Source: Crystallibacter permensis | GTDB lineage: Bacteria; Actinomycetota; Actinomycetes; Actinomycetales; Micrococcaceae | DNA: 59,505 bases | Assembly: GCF_025960875.1 (NCBI RefSeq) | Contig: NZ_JAODLR010000027.1 | Coordinates: 1 to 59,505 of the forward strand | Direction: 5' to 3' | Shown here: positions 33,923 through 42,600 of the stretch, piece by piece | Numbering within the stretch: position 1 is the first letter of the stretch | Layout of the letters: every line of letters begins with the position of its first letter | Program-made: the position numbers and the translations under genes | Notes under the pieces: generated by a model | Told to the model about the DNA's origin: nothing | Seen by the model: only the letters and a program-made list of their open reading frames with translations | Database searches by the model: none

Positions 33923-35599
33923 TTGCGTTTTCGTGTCGGGCCAAAACTCGATGACAATGGGACGGTGATTCCGCTGACACCACATGAAGTTGAGCAACTC
34001 GTCGCACTCCGCACGGCGCTCGAGGATGCCTTATCTCGTGCGAAGGCCGCGAACCGGTACCGTCGAGGGACTGCAATAGTTGCACTGGATGCAGTTGTGG
34101 AACGTGTGAGTTCGCTTGTAGCGGTGACCCGAGGGGTGGCTCCTGCAAAAGGCACGTTGGACGATCTGATCAGCCGTCTGGTTCAGAGTATCGGGCCTGC
34201 ATGGAAGCCAGCTGTTCTGCCTGACATTAGGCACCTGCGGCGCGCCCGTAACGCATCCCAGCATGAAGGTCTTGAACCGGACCGGGTCCTGGTTCCGCTT
34301 TGGGCCAGTGCCACTGAATTGTATGTTTCCACTTTAATTGACGCGCAATTTTCCATTGATATTCGACGAGTAGTCCTGTCAGATGCCATCCAAGATGCAG
34401 GTCTTCGCGACCATATACGTCAAGCAGAGCTGGAGCGGAATCTGGGCAACTACGCCTCTTGCGTCGAACACGCGGAAAGAGCGTACCGAACTGCTCTAAC
34501 GAGGTGGAAACAACTAAGAGGCAATCGCGGTCATTGGCGGCGGCCGCAACCTACGACGAGCGAGACTTTCGACCGAAAGAGTCATGACTACCTGAGCAGA
34601 CAACTCAACGAAGTGCAGGCAGTTCTAGACACCTTGGCCTTCTCGATCGATGCAGCCGAGGTTGAATGGTTCCTATCCACTATTGCCGAGCAGGGCGACG
34701 TGCTGAACGCCGAGGACTCCGAAAGGGCCTTGTCGTTTGCGTATGAGTGGATCATTGAATACGAGCGAGCCACTCAATCGTGGACACCCAATCGGCGGCA
34801 TCGAGCCGATGTTGAGGCGCGGCTGGTACGTTCCGCTGATGGCCCCGCACACATTGAGGATTGCGTAAAAGTGGATCTTCAGTCGGAGCGGGTACGTGCA
34901 GTATTTCGTATCGCTGACGTCCCTGATGAGCTCGAGTATCCTACGTGGGCTCAAACGGTCCGGGAGATTCTGCCAGCAAACAGCCATGAGAATGATTATT
35001 GGTGGAGTGTTTCGAACTCTGGAACAGTGGAAATCGAAAAGAAAGCTGAGCGGACAGTCGACTTCTCCACTGAGATTGAGAAACTCTCCTCCGCCCTCCA
35101 AGAGGCACATGGCGTTCTCAAGGAGAACCTACAGGCTACTTCTGAAAAGGAGGAAGCCAAACAGCAACGGCATACCAAATTCGCAAAATCTATAGAGAAC
35201 ATCCGTCACGACTTTCCCGACTGGGTAATGCACCTCGAATGGTCTAACGGTAGTCCCGCCCCGGACGGAACCCAACAGATGATCTTGACCGTTTCAGACG
35301 AGGTCAAAAACCTTAGATTTGGAGAACGAACCGAGGGCAGCTTCTTCGATGACAGAAAGCAGCTCACAGACGTAATTCGCGACCATGAGCTCGTTACTCA
35401 ATGCTACGGACTCGGTGAAGCAAACGAGTGGGGCCTCATGCCCGTGCTCGAAGCCCCTCAATTGATGCGCATGCTCCAGGAGACCGACCTGATTGTGCGG
35501 AACCAGCTTGAGGTTATTGAACGCCGTGAAGAAGAATTAGGCGCCGCTATAGCGAGTGCCAAGGGAAGCATCGCCGCAAAGCTCATCAACCTGCAGTGA
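33923..35599 (+). CDS. HEPN-motif-containing protein of unknown family
   Basis: A 558-residue soluble protein with lower GC than its neighbours. In the N-terminal 150 residues a helical domain ends in RRARNASQHEG (about 108-118), which fits the Rx4-6H motif of HEPN ribonucleases (R-N-A-S-Q-H). The middle is charged and helical; the C-terminus has a coiled-coil-like stretch (about 375-430; SALQEAHGVLKENLQATSEKE). TTG 33923 has AGGAAG just upstream; alternatives exist. It stands alone. HEPN domains are common in toxins and defence proteins; function here is inferred from one motif. Confidence 0.65.
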   Translation: MRFRVGPKLDDNGTVIPLTPHEVEQLVALRTALEDALSRAKAANRYRRGTAIVALDAVVERVSSLVAVTRGVAPAKGTLDDLISRLVQSIGPAWKPAVLPDIRHLRRARNASQHEGLEPDRVLVPLWASATELYVSTLIDAQFSIDIRRVVLSDAIQDAGLRDHIRQAELERNLGNYASCVEHAERAYRTALTRWKQLRGNRGHWRRPQPTTSETFDRKSHDYLSRQLNEVQAVLDTLAFSIDAAEVEWFLSTIAEQGDVLNAEDSERALSFAYEWIIEYERATQSWTPNRRHRADVEARLVRSADGPAHIEDCVKVDLQSERVRAVFRIADVPDELEYPTWAQTVREILPANSHENDYWWSVSNSGTVEIEKKAERTVDFSTEIEKLSSALQEAHGVLKENLQATSEKEEAKQQRHTKFAKSIENIRHDFPDWVMHLEWSNGSPAPDGTQQMILTVSDEVKNLRFGERTEGSFFDDRKQLTDVIRDHELVTQCYGLGEANEWGLMPVLEAPQLMRMLQETDLIVRNQLEVIERREEELGAAIASAKGSIAAKLINLQ

Positions 35600-35937
35600 C
35601 CTAACCTTGGTCGTCGACCGAACAGCATGAAATGAACGGTCCGAACCTTACCCTCTACACAGCTTTGCCTGCCGAGAAGAGGACCTAACTGGCCTGGGAC
35701 ATTTATATGAAAGCCGCTTAACCATTCCACGTCGACACCAGGCGCCAAACGCAGACTTCAGCACAAATTACCCTCGCCGGCTACTGCACCCAAATCTGGG
35801 GATGGCAACGGCGCAAAGGCACGCGCTACGGTTTTCGCTACGGGGAGAGTATCCGTAAATCGCAGGGATTGGGGAACGGCCGCACCTGCTCGCGCACCGA
35901 AACGCGGCTTGCCTCGCAGAGGTTTTGGGGATTTGCG
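35600..35937. other. 340-bp gap with no gene seen
   Basis: Stop-rich in all frames except weak shadow frames. Contains the likely promoter of the SARP gene but no clear hexamers or hairpins. Confidence 0.4.
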
Positions 35938-36633
35938 ATGGGAATTGACCAGTCGTGGGAACTGCAGGTCATTGGCGGCTGGCAGTTGAGCCATAACCGC
36001 AAGGAGATCCGGGTCGTCCTCCGGCAGCAGCGGCTGCTGGCCCTGCTGGCTTTGCGCGGCAGCCTGTCGCGGAACGTAGTGGCCGGAATGCTGTGGCCGC
36101 AAACTACAGAAAGGCAGGCTTCGGGAAGCCTGCGCGCCACGGTATGTGCCCTCCGGCGGGAGTGGCCGGACCTGCTCGAAATCGGCGACGGAAAGCTGGC
36201 CCTGTCCAGGCAGGTCCGGCTGGATTTAGAGCACTTCCGTGAACAGATTTCACATGAGATCCACCCTCCGGGGCGGTCCTTGATGGCCATGCTGCGCCGA
36301 GCTGAACTGCTGCCGGGATGGTATGAGGACTGGGTCATCGATGAGCAGGAGCGATGGACACTGCTGCGGCTGGCGGCGCTGGAGAGGGCAGCCGTCCATC
36401 TTCTGGCAAACGGAGATAATGACGACGCCATTGACGCGGCGCGGACGATGATTGATCTGGATCCTGCTCACGAAATTGCCTATCAACTGTTACTGCGAGC
36501 CCAGCTCGCCGACGGCAACCGGGCAGAGGCGATGCGCACTTATCGAGATTTCCGTTCCATGCTCCACCTCGAGTTCGGCACCGAACCTTCAGAAAAGACG
36601 GCGCTCTTCCTCAGGCAGTCACTGCAGGTATAG
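35938..36633 (+). CDS. SARP/AfsR-type transcriptional activator
   Basis: A 231-residue protein with an N-terminal OmpR-like winged helix (about 1-90; LRQQRLLALLALRGSLSRNVVAGMLWP) and a bacterial transcriptional-activation domain (BTAD, about 95-231; YEDWVIDEQERWTLLRLAALERAA ... HEIAYQLLLRAQLADGNRAEAMRTYRDF). SARP regulators activate secondary-metabolite or stress genes. ATG 35938 follows GGGG at 7 nt; the upstream frame to 35869 is not supported. No target cluster is adjacent. Confidence 0.85.
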   Translation: MGIDQSWELQVIGGWQLSHNRKEIRVVLRQQRLLALLALRGSLSRNVVAGMLWPQTTERQASGSLRATVCALRREWPDLLEIGDGKLALSRQVRLDLEHFREQISHEIHPPGRSLMAMLRRAELLPGWYEDWVIDEQERWTLLRLAALERAAVHLLANGDNDDAIDAARTMIDLDPAHEIAYQLLLRAQLADGNRAEAMRTYRDFRSMLHLEFGTEPSEKTALFLRQSLQV

Positions 36634-36856
36634 CGGCTGTAGGCTTGTCTTCCCTGGGTGCGCCGGTGGTGCCCAACCAGAAAACACGCCGCATTTCGCG
36701 CCTTCTGGCGGCACTGTTCGTGGGAGCCCCTCTGGCCCGCTTCCGGGCCGCGGCCGATAATGATAGTTAGACAATTTACGGCGGACCGCATTCGGGTAGC
36801 GACAGGCTCCGGGTCCTGCCGTAGAAGTTCAGACCGCACCCGGGAAGCAGGCCGCC

Positions 36857-37135
36857 ATGGCGTTGTCGGACGAAGAGCGCAGACGCCTTCAGGAACTTGA
36901 GTAGGAGCTCTTCGCTGACGATCCGGGGCTGGCCCGCAAATTGGGCCGGGACGCTTCCGCTGAGAGTTCAGGTGCCCGCACGGTGTATCGTTTCCTGATC
37001 ATCGTGGCCGGTTTCGCTGTTGTTGCGGTTGTTGCCGGGATCATCGCACAGCTGACGGTGCTTGGGGTCCTGGGTTTCCTGCTGGCGGGCACGGGCGCGT
37101 ACATGGTCCTGAACCGGCACAAACCGCGCCGATGA
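36857..37135 (+). pseudogene. DUF3040-family membrane protein gene with in-frame TAG
   Basis: The frame reads MALSDEERRRLQELE, TAG (36902-36904), ELFADDPGLARKLG, a TM hairpin (FLIIVAGFAVVAVVAG and LTVLGVLGFLLAG) and ends RRx. This is a complete DUF3040 protein (about 92 residues), a common actinobacterial two-TM family, except for the amber at codon 16, where the family usually has Gln, Arg or Glu. A CAG-to-TAG change would explain it. An internal GTG or ATG restart is unlikely to save the N-terminus. Confidence 0.75.
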
Positions 37136-37350
37136 TCTGAATAGCCGGGACTGTGCCAGGGCATTTTCGCCACCGAGAGTAGCGCGGCAATCGTGATCAC
37201 ATCGCGCTTCCGGCAGGGCGGTGGATCGGCTAGGGTAGGCCGTAAGTCGAGCAGCCGGCTTCCAGCATCTATCGAAGTCCTTGCCATGAAACCCAGCATG
37301 AATGCAATGCCCCACCCCGAATTCGTGCCACTTCGCCTGACCGTGCCGTG

Positions 37351-37740
37351 ATGACTCCGCTCAAGGAGGCCGGCGACGGCTGCGGACAGCTGCCCGGCAC
37401 GAAGGTGAAACCGGTGGTGCGGCAGAATCAAGCAGCTGAACAATTTGAGATTTACCTGGGCGGACACCTCGCCGGATTTCTGCGCTACCGCCTTGTGAAC
37501 GGTGAAATGCGGCTAATCGAAACAACCATCAGCCGTGAGCACCGAATCGACAACCTCGTCCCATGCCTCATTTCCCACGCCCTCAGGGTGGCAGGGCTCA
37601 AGGGTCTCACCGTGCTGCCGCTGAGTCCTGCTGTCTGCGGATTCATCTCCATGCACCCGCAGTACATGCATCTCGTCCCGGTCGGCAACCACCGCGACAC
37701 CCTTTTGCAGTACCGGCCGAGGAGGCATCCTCAACGGTAA
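37351..37740 (+). CDS. GNAT (YjdJ/GCN5-like) N-acetyltransferase
   Basis: A 129-residue protein of the short GNAT group: FEIYLGGHLAGFLRYR (about 32-47), a central SREHRIDNLVPCLISHALRVAGLKGLTVLPLSPAVCGFI (in parts about 61-100) and HPQYMHLV near the end (HPEY-like). ATG 37351 (GTG 37348 is adjacent). The family acetylates small amines or proteins; the substrate is unknown. Confidence 0.7.
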   Translation: MTPLKEAGDGCGQLPGTKVKPVVRQNQAAEQFEIYLGGHLAGFLRYRLVNGEMRLIETTISREHRIDNLVPCLISHALRVAGLKGLTVLPLSPAVCGFISMHPQYMHLVPVGNHRDTLLQYRPRRHPQR

Positions 37741-37955
37741 TGGGCGTCCTTCTCTGCTGCACGCCATCTTTGCGTCCGCCGAATCCTGGGCAGGTCACAG
37801 AACTGGATACAGACAAACTGCCTTCCACTACCTGGGCATGGAAGAGCAGGCCACGCACTTCTTCGAGCTCTACCGGCAGTCACCCAGCCGCAGCGGTTGA
37901 ATCCCCTAGGCTGCCTGGCTTGTAGCCGAAGTAAACGCGACTTCCATGGGTGGGA

Positions 37956-38216
37956 CTATGACAAGTCTGCAGTCGGTCTGAGTTGAATCCATGAACGTGG
38001 GCAGGTGAAAGGACGCCGCGCTGACATCGTCCGCGCCGCGCGGCTGACCGAGGCCGTGGCCACCATGTCAACCAGCATCGGATGTCCTTGGTCTTCGCAG
38101 ATGCTGTCGACCGCGATCATTGCGGCCTTGGCGTCCTCTTCCTCGATGCGGGATCCAGGCTCCCACTGCAGGTGCAAGAGCCCGTCGCCTCGCAGCACGA
38201 GCGATGCTTTGCTCAT
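37956..38216 (-). pseudogene. truncated DUF7793-like/STAS-like small protein
   Basis: From ATG 38216 the frame gives MSKASLVLRGDGLLHLQW...PMLVDMVATASVSRAAR, like the first two-thirds of a small actinobacterial alpha/beta family (LVDM..vsrxAR). It then changes into unrelated sequence (RRPFTCPRSW) and stops. The C-terminus is missing, so it is probably dead. Confidence 0.4.
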
Positions 38217-38424
38217 GGATCTCCTGGACACGGATGCTCCCTTTCACTGTCTCGGGCTGTCTTCCACTCTAAACACTGTAGGACAACCACATTGGAAGGA
38301 GCCTGCGCATCAGCTGGCGCCTCTGCAACGGTATCTTCTCCGGCTCTGATGCGAGCTGGAGGTGGCGCGGGAGCGGGCCACCTGTGGTGGAGCACCAACG
38401 GTAACTCCGGATATATCGGCGGTC

Positions 38425-38592
38425 CTAAGCTGCGATGAAACCAGCGAGCACGCACACTGCACCGATAAGGAAGAAAGACAGGTATCGCTTCCGCTCCGGC
38501 GAAAAAGGCTCGTTCCTGCGCCGCGGATGACGGACTGCATAGGTGGCCGCAACCATGACGAGCACCCATCCGACAAGCATGACGAGAAGCAC
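38425..38592 (-). CDS. small two-span membrane protein
   Basis: 55 residues from GTG 38592 (GGAG a few nt upstream) to TAG: TM helix LLVMLVGWVLVMVAATYAV, basic loop RHPRRRNEPFSPERKR, TM helix LSFFLIGAVCVLAGFIAA. The pattern of two hydrophobic spans around an arginine-rich loop supports a real gene. Confidence 0.5.
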   Translation of the reverse strand: MLLVMLVGWVLVMVAATYAVRHPRRRNEPFSPERKRYLSFFLIGAVCVLAGFIAA

Positions 38593-38704
38593 TGCTCCAT
38601 CCTAGGCCACGCCTGCCAGTCATTCGTGGAGTCCTACGACGTCAGGCGCTCTTTCGGGGCTCCACGACCGGTGCCGTGCGCATTCGCGCCTGCATAGGAC
38701 GGGT

Positions 38705-38854
38705 ATGGCTGAGAACTGGAATAAGCGCTTCGGCGGCGACCCCGAAGAGACGAGCAAGAACATCCAGGACTGGATGTACGGCTCCGGCGGCAAGGTGCTC
38801 GGGGCGATCCTCGTCGTCCTGGGCCTGTACTTCGTCCTGCGGATCTTCCTCTAG
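38705..38854 (+). CDS. small single-span protein at the head of the transfer operon
   Basis: 49 residues: a charged N-terminus (AENWNKRFGGDPEETSKN), then a TM helix (VLGAILVVLGLYFVLRIFL) to the end. It starts 9 nt before the NERD gene's ATG region and is collinear with NERD and the FtsK-like gene, so likely the first gene of that operon. It may be a membrane partner of the translocase (inferred). Confidence 0.6.
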   Translation: MAENWNKRFGGDPEETSKNIQDWMYGSGGKVLGAILVVLGLYFVLRIFL

Positions 38855-38863
38855 GGCGCGGGC

Positions 38864-39628
38864 ATGGCGAACGGAACGTTCGGCACCGCCGCGGCCGGAC
38901 TCGACAACGCCCACTGGGCGAAGAACCAGGATGTCGCAGCGATCGGCGCCAAGGGCGAACTGCGCACCGCAGAGATCCTCGACAGCTTCGCCGGCCGGGC
39001 CGCGATCCTGCACGACCTGCGCATCCCGATCAAGGGCATCAGCGCCAACATCGACCACGTCGTCGTCAACGGCCGCCGGGTCCTGATCCTCGACTCGAAG
39101 GTGTGGGCGCCGGGCATCTACTGGTCGCTCGGCGGGGTCAACCGGCGGGGTCTGCAGCGGGTGGTCCACACGCAGAAAAAGACCATGGAAATGGCCCGGT
39201 CCAGCCTGGTCCGTTTCCTGGACCGCACGCGGTCCGAAGTGGTCCAGCCGAAGGTCGTTGTGTGGTCCAGCCGGACCACCCAGCCGGTCCGGACCATCCT
39301 CTTCCAGGTGCCCGGGGCAGACGTCCTCAAGGGCGAAAAACTCGCGCAAACACTGGGATCTTTCATCGGCAGGCAGCCGGCGGACCAACAGATCGTGGAC
39401 CGCCTCTCCGCGCTGCTGGTCCGGTCCAGGCGGACCGCTTTGGACCACCCGCGGACCACTTCGTGGACCACCCCGCGGACCGGTCCGGACCAGCGGGTGG
39501 ACCGGTCCGGTGGACCACTTCAGGACCACCCCGTGGACCACCCGATGTATTCCCGGTCGGGAATGGACGAGAAGGTCCGGGCCAGGCTGGACCGCATGCG
39601 CAACGACGACGATCCGTTCGCCGCCTGA
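38864..39628 (+). CDS. NERD-domain (nuclease-related) protein
   Basis: A 254-residue protein. NERD domain about 25-140: GAKGELRTAEILDSF (Glu), ILHDLRIPIKG, NIDHVVVNGRRVLILDSKVW (Asp and the DSK, equivalent to DxK of the PD-(D/E)xK fold). The second half is a Pro/Thr/Asp/Gly-rich, repetitive tail encoded by the GGWCC repeat tract, then a helix and the end DDDPFAA, shared in kind with the FtsK-like protein. Probably binds or cuts DNA in transfer or maintenance. 9 nt after the upstream stop. Confidence 0.8.
   Translation: MANGTFGTAAAGLDNAHWAKNQDVAAIGAKGELRTAEILDSFAGRAAILHDLRIPIKGISANIDHVVVNGRRVLILDSKVWAPGIYWSLGGVNRRGLQRVVHTQKKTMEMARSSLVRFLDRTRSEVVQPKVVVWSSRTTQPVRTILFQVPGADVLKGEKLAQTLGSFIGRQPADQQIVDRLSALLVRSRRTALDHPRTTSWTTPRTGPDQRVDRSGGPLQDHPVDHPMYSRSGMDEKVRARLDRMRNDDDPFAA
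39163..39540. repeat. cluster of 26 GGWCC repeats, candidate translocase recognition locus
   Basis: GGACC or GGTCC occurs 26 times in 378 bp, often inside GTGGACCAC, a near-perfect palindrome, or as GGACCGGTCC. About one to two copies would be expected at this GC. It lies inside the 3' half of the NERD gene, ends 128 bp before the FtsK-like start, and makes the encoded tail repetitive. Streptomyces TraB translocases recognise short repeats at clt loci beside traB, which this resembles in layout. Confidence 0.6.
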
Positions 39629-39668
39629 CCCTCCCCCGACGCACCCTTTCCAAGGAAGGACCACCGCC

Positions 39669-42600
39669 ATGGCTGCACGTGCCCAGGCACCGCAGAAACC
39701 GGTCACCCTGCCGCTGATTGCCCTCACCATCGCCGCGGCCGGAGCAGCCATCTGGTACGGCTACCCGGGTCTCGCCCTCGTGTGGGCCGGACTGACCGCC
39801 GCCGGCATCACCTACCCGCCGGCACAGTTCACGGGCAAAAAGGACAAGCGGGGCTACGCCACTCCGGCCGACGCGTCCGAACTGCCGGCGATGAACCGCT
39901 ACCGGTTCTGGGAAGACGTCAAATATAAGCTGATGCTGCCCAACGCGGACTGGCTGCCGGGCTGGCCGGTCCGCCTCTCCTGGCTCGCCGCGCTCTGGGC
40001 GGGAGCCGCCGCTTCCCTGATCCCCGTGACCGATGAGTACACGACCGGCTGGGGCCAGTGGGTAAACGCGGCTGCCGCCTACGTCATCGTCGCCCAGCTG
40101 ACCGCATCGCGCCGGCGCACCTGCGTCTACGGGGACGAAAGCCCCGGCGCCCGCACCGACACCCTCATCCGGCTCTTCAAGGAACGCACCGCGGCGATGG
40201 CAGGCATGGCCGGAGGCGGAGCAGCCCTCGGCATCTTCCTGGCCGTGGCAGCAACCATCTTCGAGCCCCTCTACGGCCGCATCGTGCCGATCCCGGTCTG
40301 GGCACTGTGGTTGCTGCTGCCCGTTGGCGGCATCCTCCTGGTCATCTCCCGCACCTGGATCGACGCAGCACTCGAGCACTGGAAGGTCGTGGTCGAAGCC
40401 CGCGCCGAATGGGAGAACCGCTGGCCGCAGCTGAAGATCGACCCGGCCCCTCGTCTGATTGACCGGCAGCAGGTCGGCCCCGCCACCGTGGACACCTTCG
40501 AAGCCCCGGCCTCCATGGGCGCCGGCCAGTTCTGGACCATGGACGCCAAAATCACCCCGACCGTCGGCGGTAACAGCCAGGTCTACGTCCTCGACGTCCC
40601 CGACTCGGATGCAAACGGCCAGCCCGTAGCCGGCTCCCGCAGCCCGTTGAAGTTCGACATCGCCGTCTGGCCGGCCGACCAGATCCCCTCCGTCACCGAC
40701 CCGACCGTCCCGAAAGAGCAGGTAGCCCTGTACGTCCGCTGCGCCCTGGCCAAGGCCTGCGACGCCGGAGCAATGGCCCCGCGCTACATCTTCGATGACA
40801 TCCACCTGCTCACCGAACCGGCCGCGCCGGCAGCCGAGCCTGTGAAGACATCCATCGAAGGCCAGATCGTGGCCTACGGGGAAGACCTGAACGCGGACGG
40901 CATCCCCGACGGCCAGCAGGGCAGCGAGGGCTCCCCCGCGGTGTGGGCGCTGACCTGGCACAACCACGACACCGCCGGGGCGGTCTCGTTCCGCACCAAC
41001 GCCTCGGGCGCCATGGCCGGCATCATCCAGGCCCAGGTCCTCGTCGACCACCGTGCCCGCGGCGGTTCCGGCGTCGCCTACTTCGGCGCCATCGGCGACC
41101 CGGCCGTCCGGTTCGACCCGAACAGCGGCGTCACCGAGGACGCCCTGCACGCCATCGCTGAGGAAGACAAATGGAACCGCCACTGGGGCGAAGTCGTCGG
41201 CTCCATGGTGAACCCGCCGATCGCCCAGATCCCCACCGGCGCGACCGAGACCCTGCGCAACGGAGTCGCTGTCCACCGGATGGCGTTCGTGACCCGGCAG
41301 GGCATGGACCCGATGGAGTTCATGAAGTACGAGAACAAGATGCCGACCGTGCTGAACGCGGCACCGTTCGTCACCCTGACCGGCTGGCCCGGAACCGGCC
41401 AGCGGCCCGGCGAACGGCACAGCCAGGCCCTCGCCGTGTACTGGTCCGACGAATCCGTTCCGGCCAACCCGGACACCCTGCCTGGCACCCGCGGCTCCGA
41501 AGCCGCCAAATGGGTGCTTTCTGGCCGGGTCAACCAGGCCTTCACCGCCGCCCGTCTGCCACGCCCGGAAATCGCCCGCGCCCTCTGCCTGACCAAGGAA
41601 GACTCCAGGAAGCACATCTGGAAGATCGACCTGCGCCTCTACGGGGGCGTCACTCTCGCCGAGGTCCGCGGTGCTGCGCAGAAGATCAAGCAGCACTGGG
41701 CATCCGAATGGCTGCGGGTCACCGCGGCCGCCGACGGCTGCACCATCTACGTCGGGGCCAACCCGTCCAAGGTGAAGCTGGCCAACCCGCGCTACGAGAA
41801 GGACCTGCACGCCCTCGACTGGGAGCAGGCCTTCCTGGACGCGAAGATCTCAGGTATCGGCGGGCTCATGCCCAAGCTGGTGAACGTCGACCACATGCCG
41901 ATGAACCCGCAGGTGAAGATCCTGACCTTCGACCTGACCGGAACCGGATTGGACTTCGCTGCCATGAAGGAAGTCCGGGCCCGCCTGGAATCCACGTCGG
42001 GCAATTCCTTCGTGGACATCCGGCGGGTGAAGAATGATGCCCAGAAGATCCAGATCCTCGCTTCCGAGGTGAACCCGATGCCTGAGCACGCTCCCTACGA
42101 TTACGAGGCGATCGACGGCTCGAAGGGCATCCCGTTCGCCACGGGCGTTGAGGGCGAACCGGTCGAGTTCAGCATCAAGGACCACATTCACCAGATGGTT
42201 GTGGGCGGCTCGGGGTCCGGTAAGTCCGTGATCCTGCAGGCATACATAACGGGGGCGCTGCGCCGCGGTTGCGACGTCTACATCGCTGACCCGACTAAGG
42301 GTGCAGCGGACTTCACCTTCGCCGAACCGTATGCAAAGGCCTTCTGCAAAGATCTGCTGGAGACCGGCGCCATGATGAAGGGGGTCTACGACGAGGTTAA
42401 ACGCCGCGTCAAGCTGAACAGCACTTACGGTGTCGGCTCGTACCGCGACCTGCCCGAGGACGTACGCCCGGCCCACATCGTTATCGTGCTGGACGAGTTC
42501 ACCTCGCTGATCGCCCCGGATGCGGTGGCCAAGCCCTCCGACGACCCGGAAGTCGAGGCCGAGCGGGAGATGGCGCTGGCTATCAATGCCTCCAAGGCCG

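Noticed and set aside
39363-41810. 815-codon minus-strand frame opposite the FtsK-like gene
   Set aside because: Shadow of the coding strand: Gly/Val/Asp-rich, no domains, while the plus strand has a clear ATPase.
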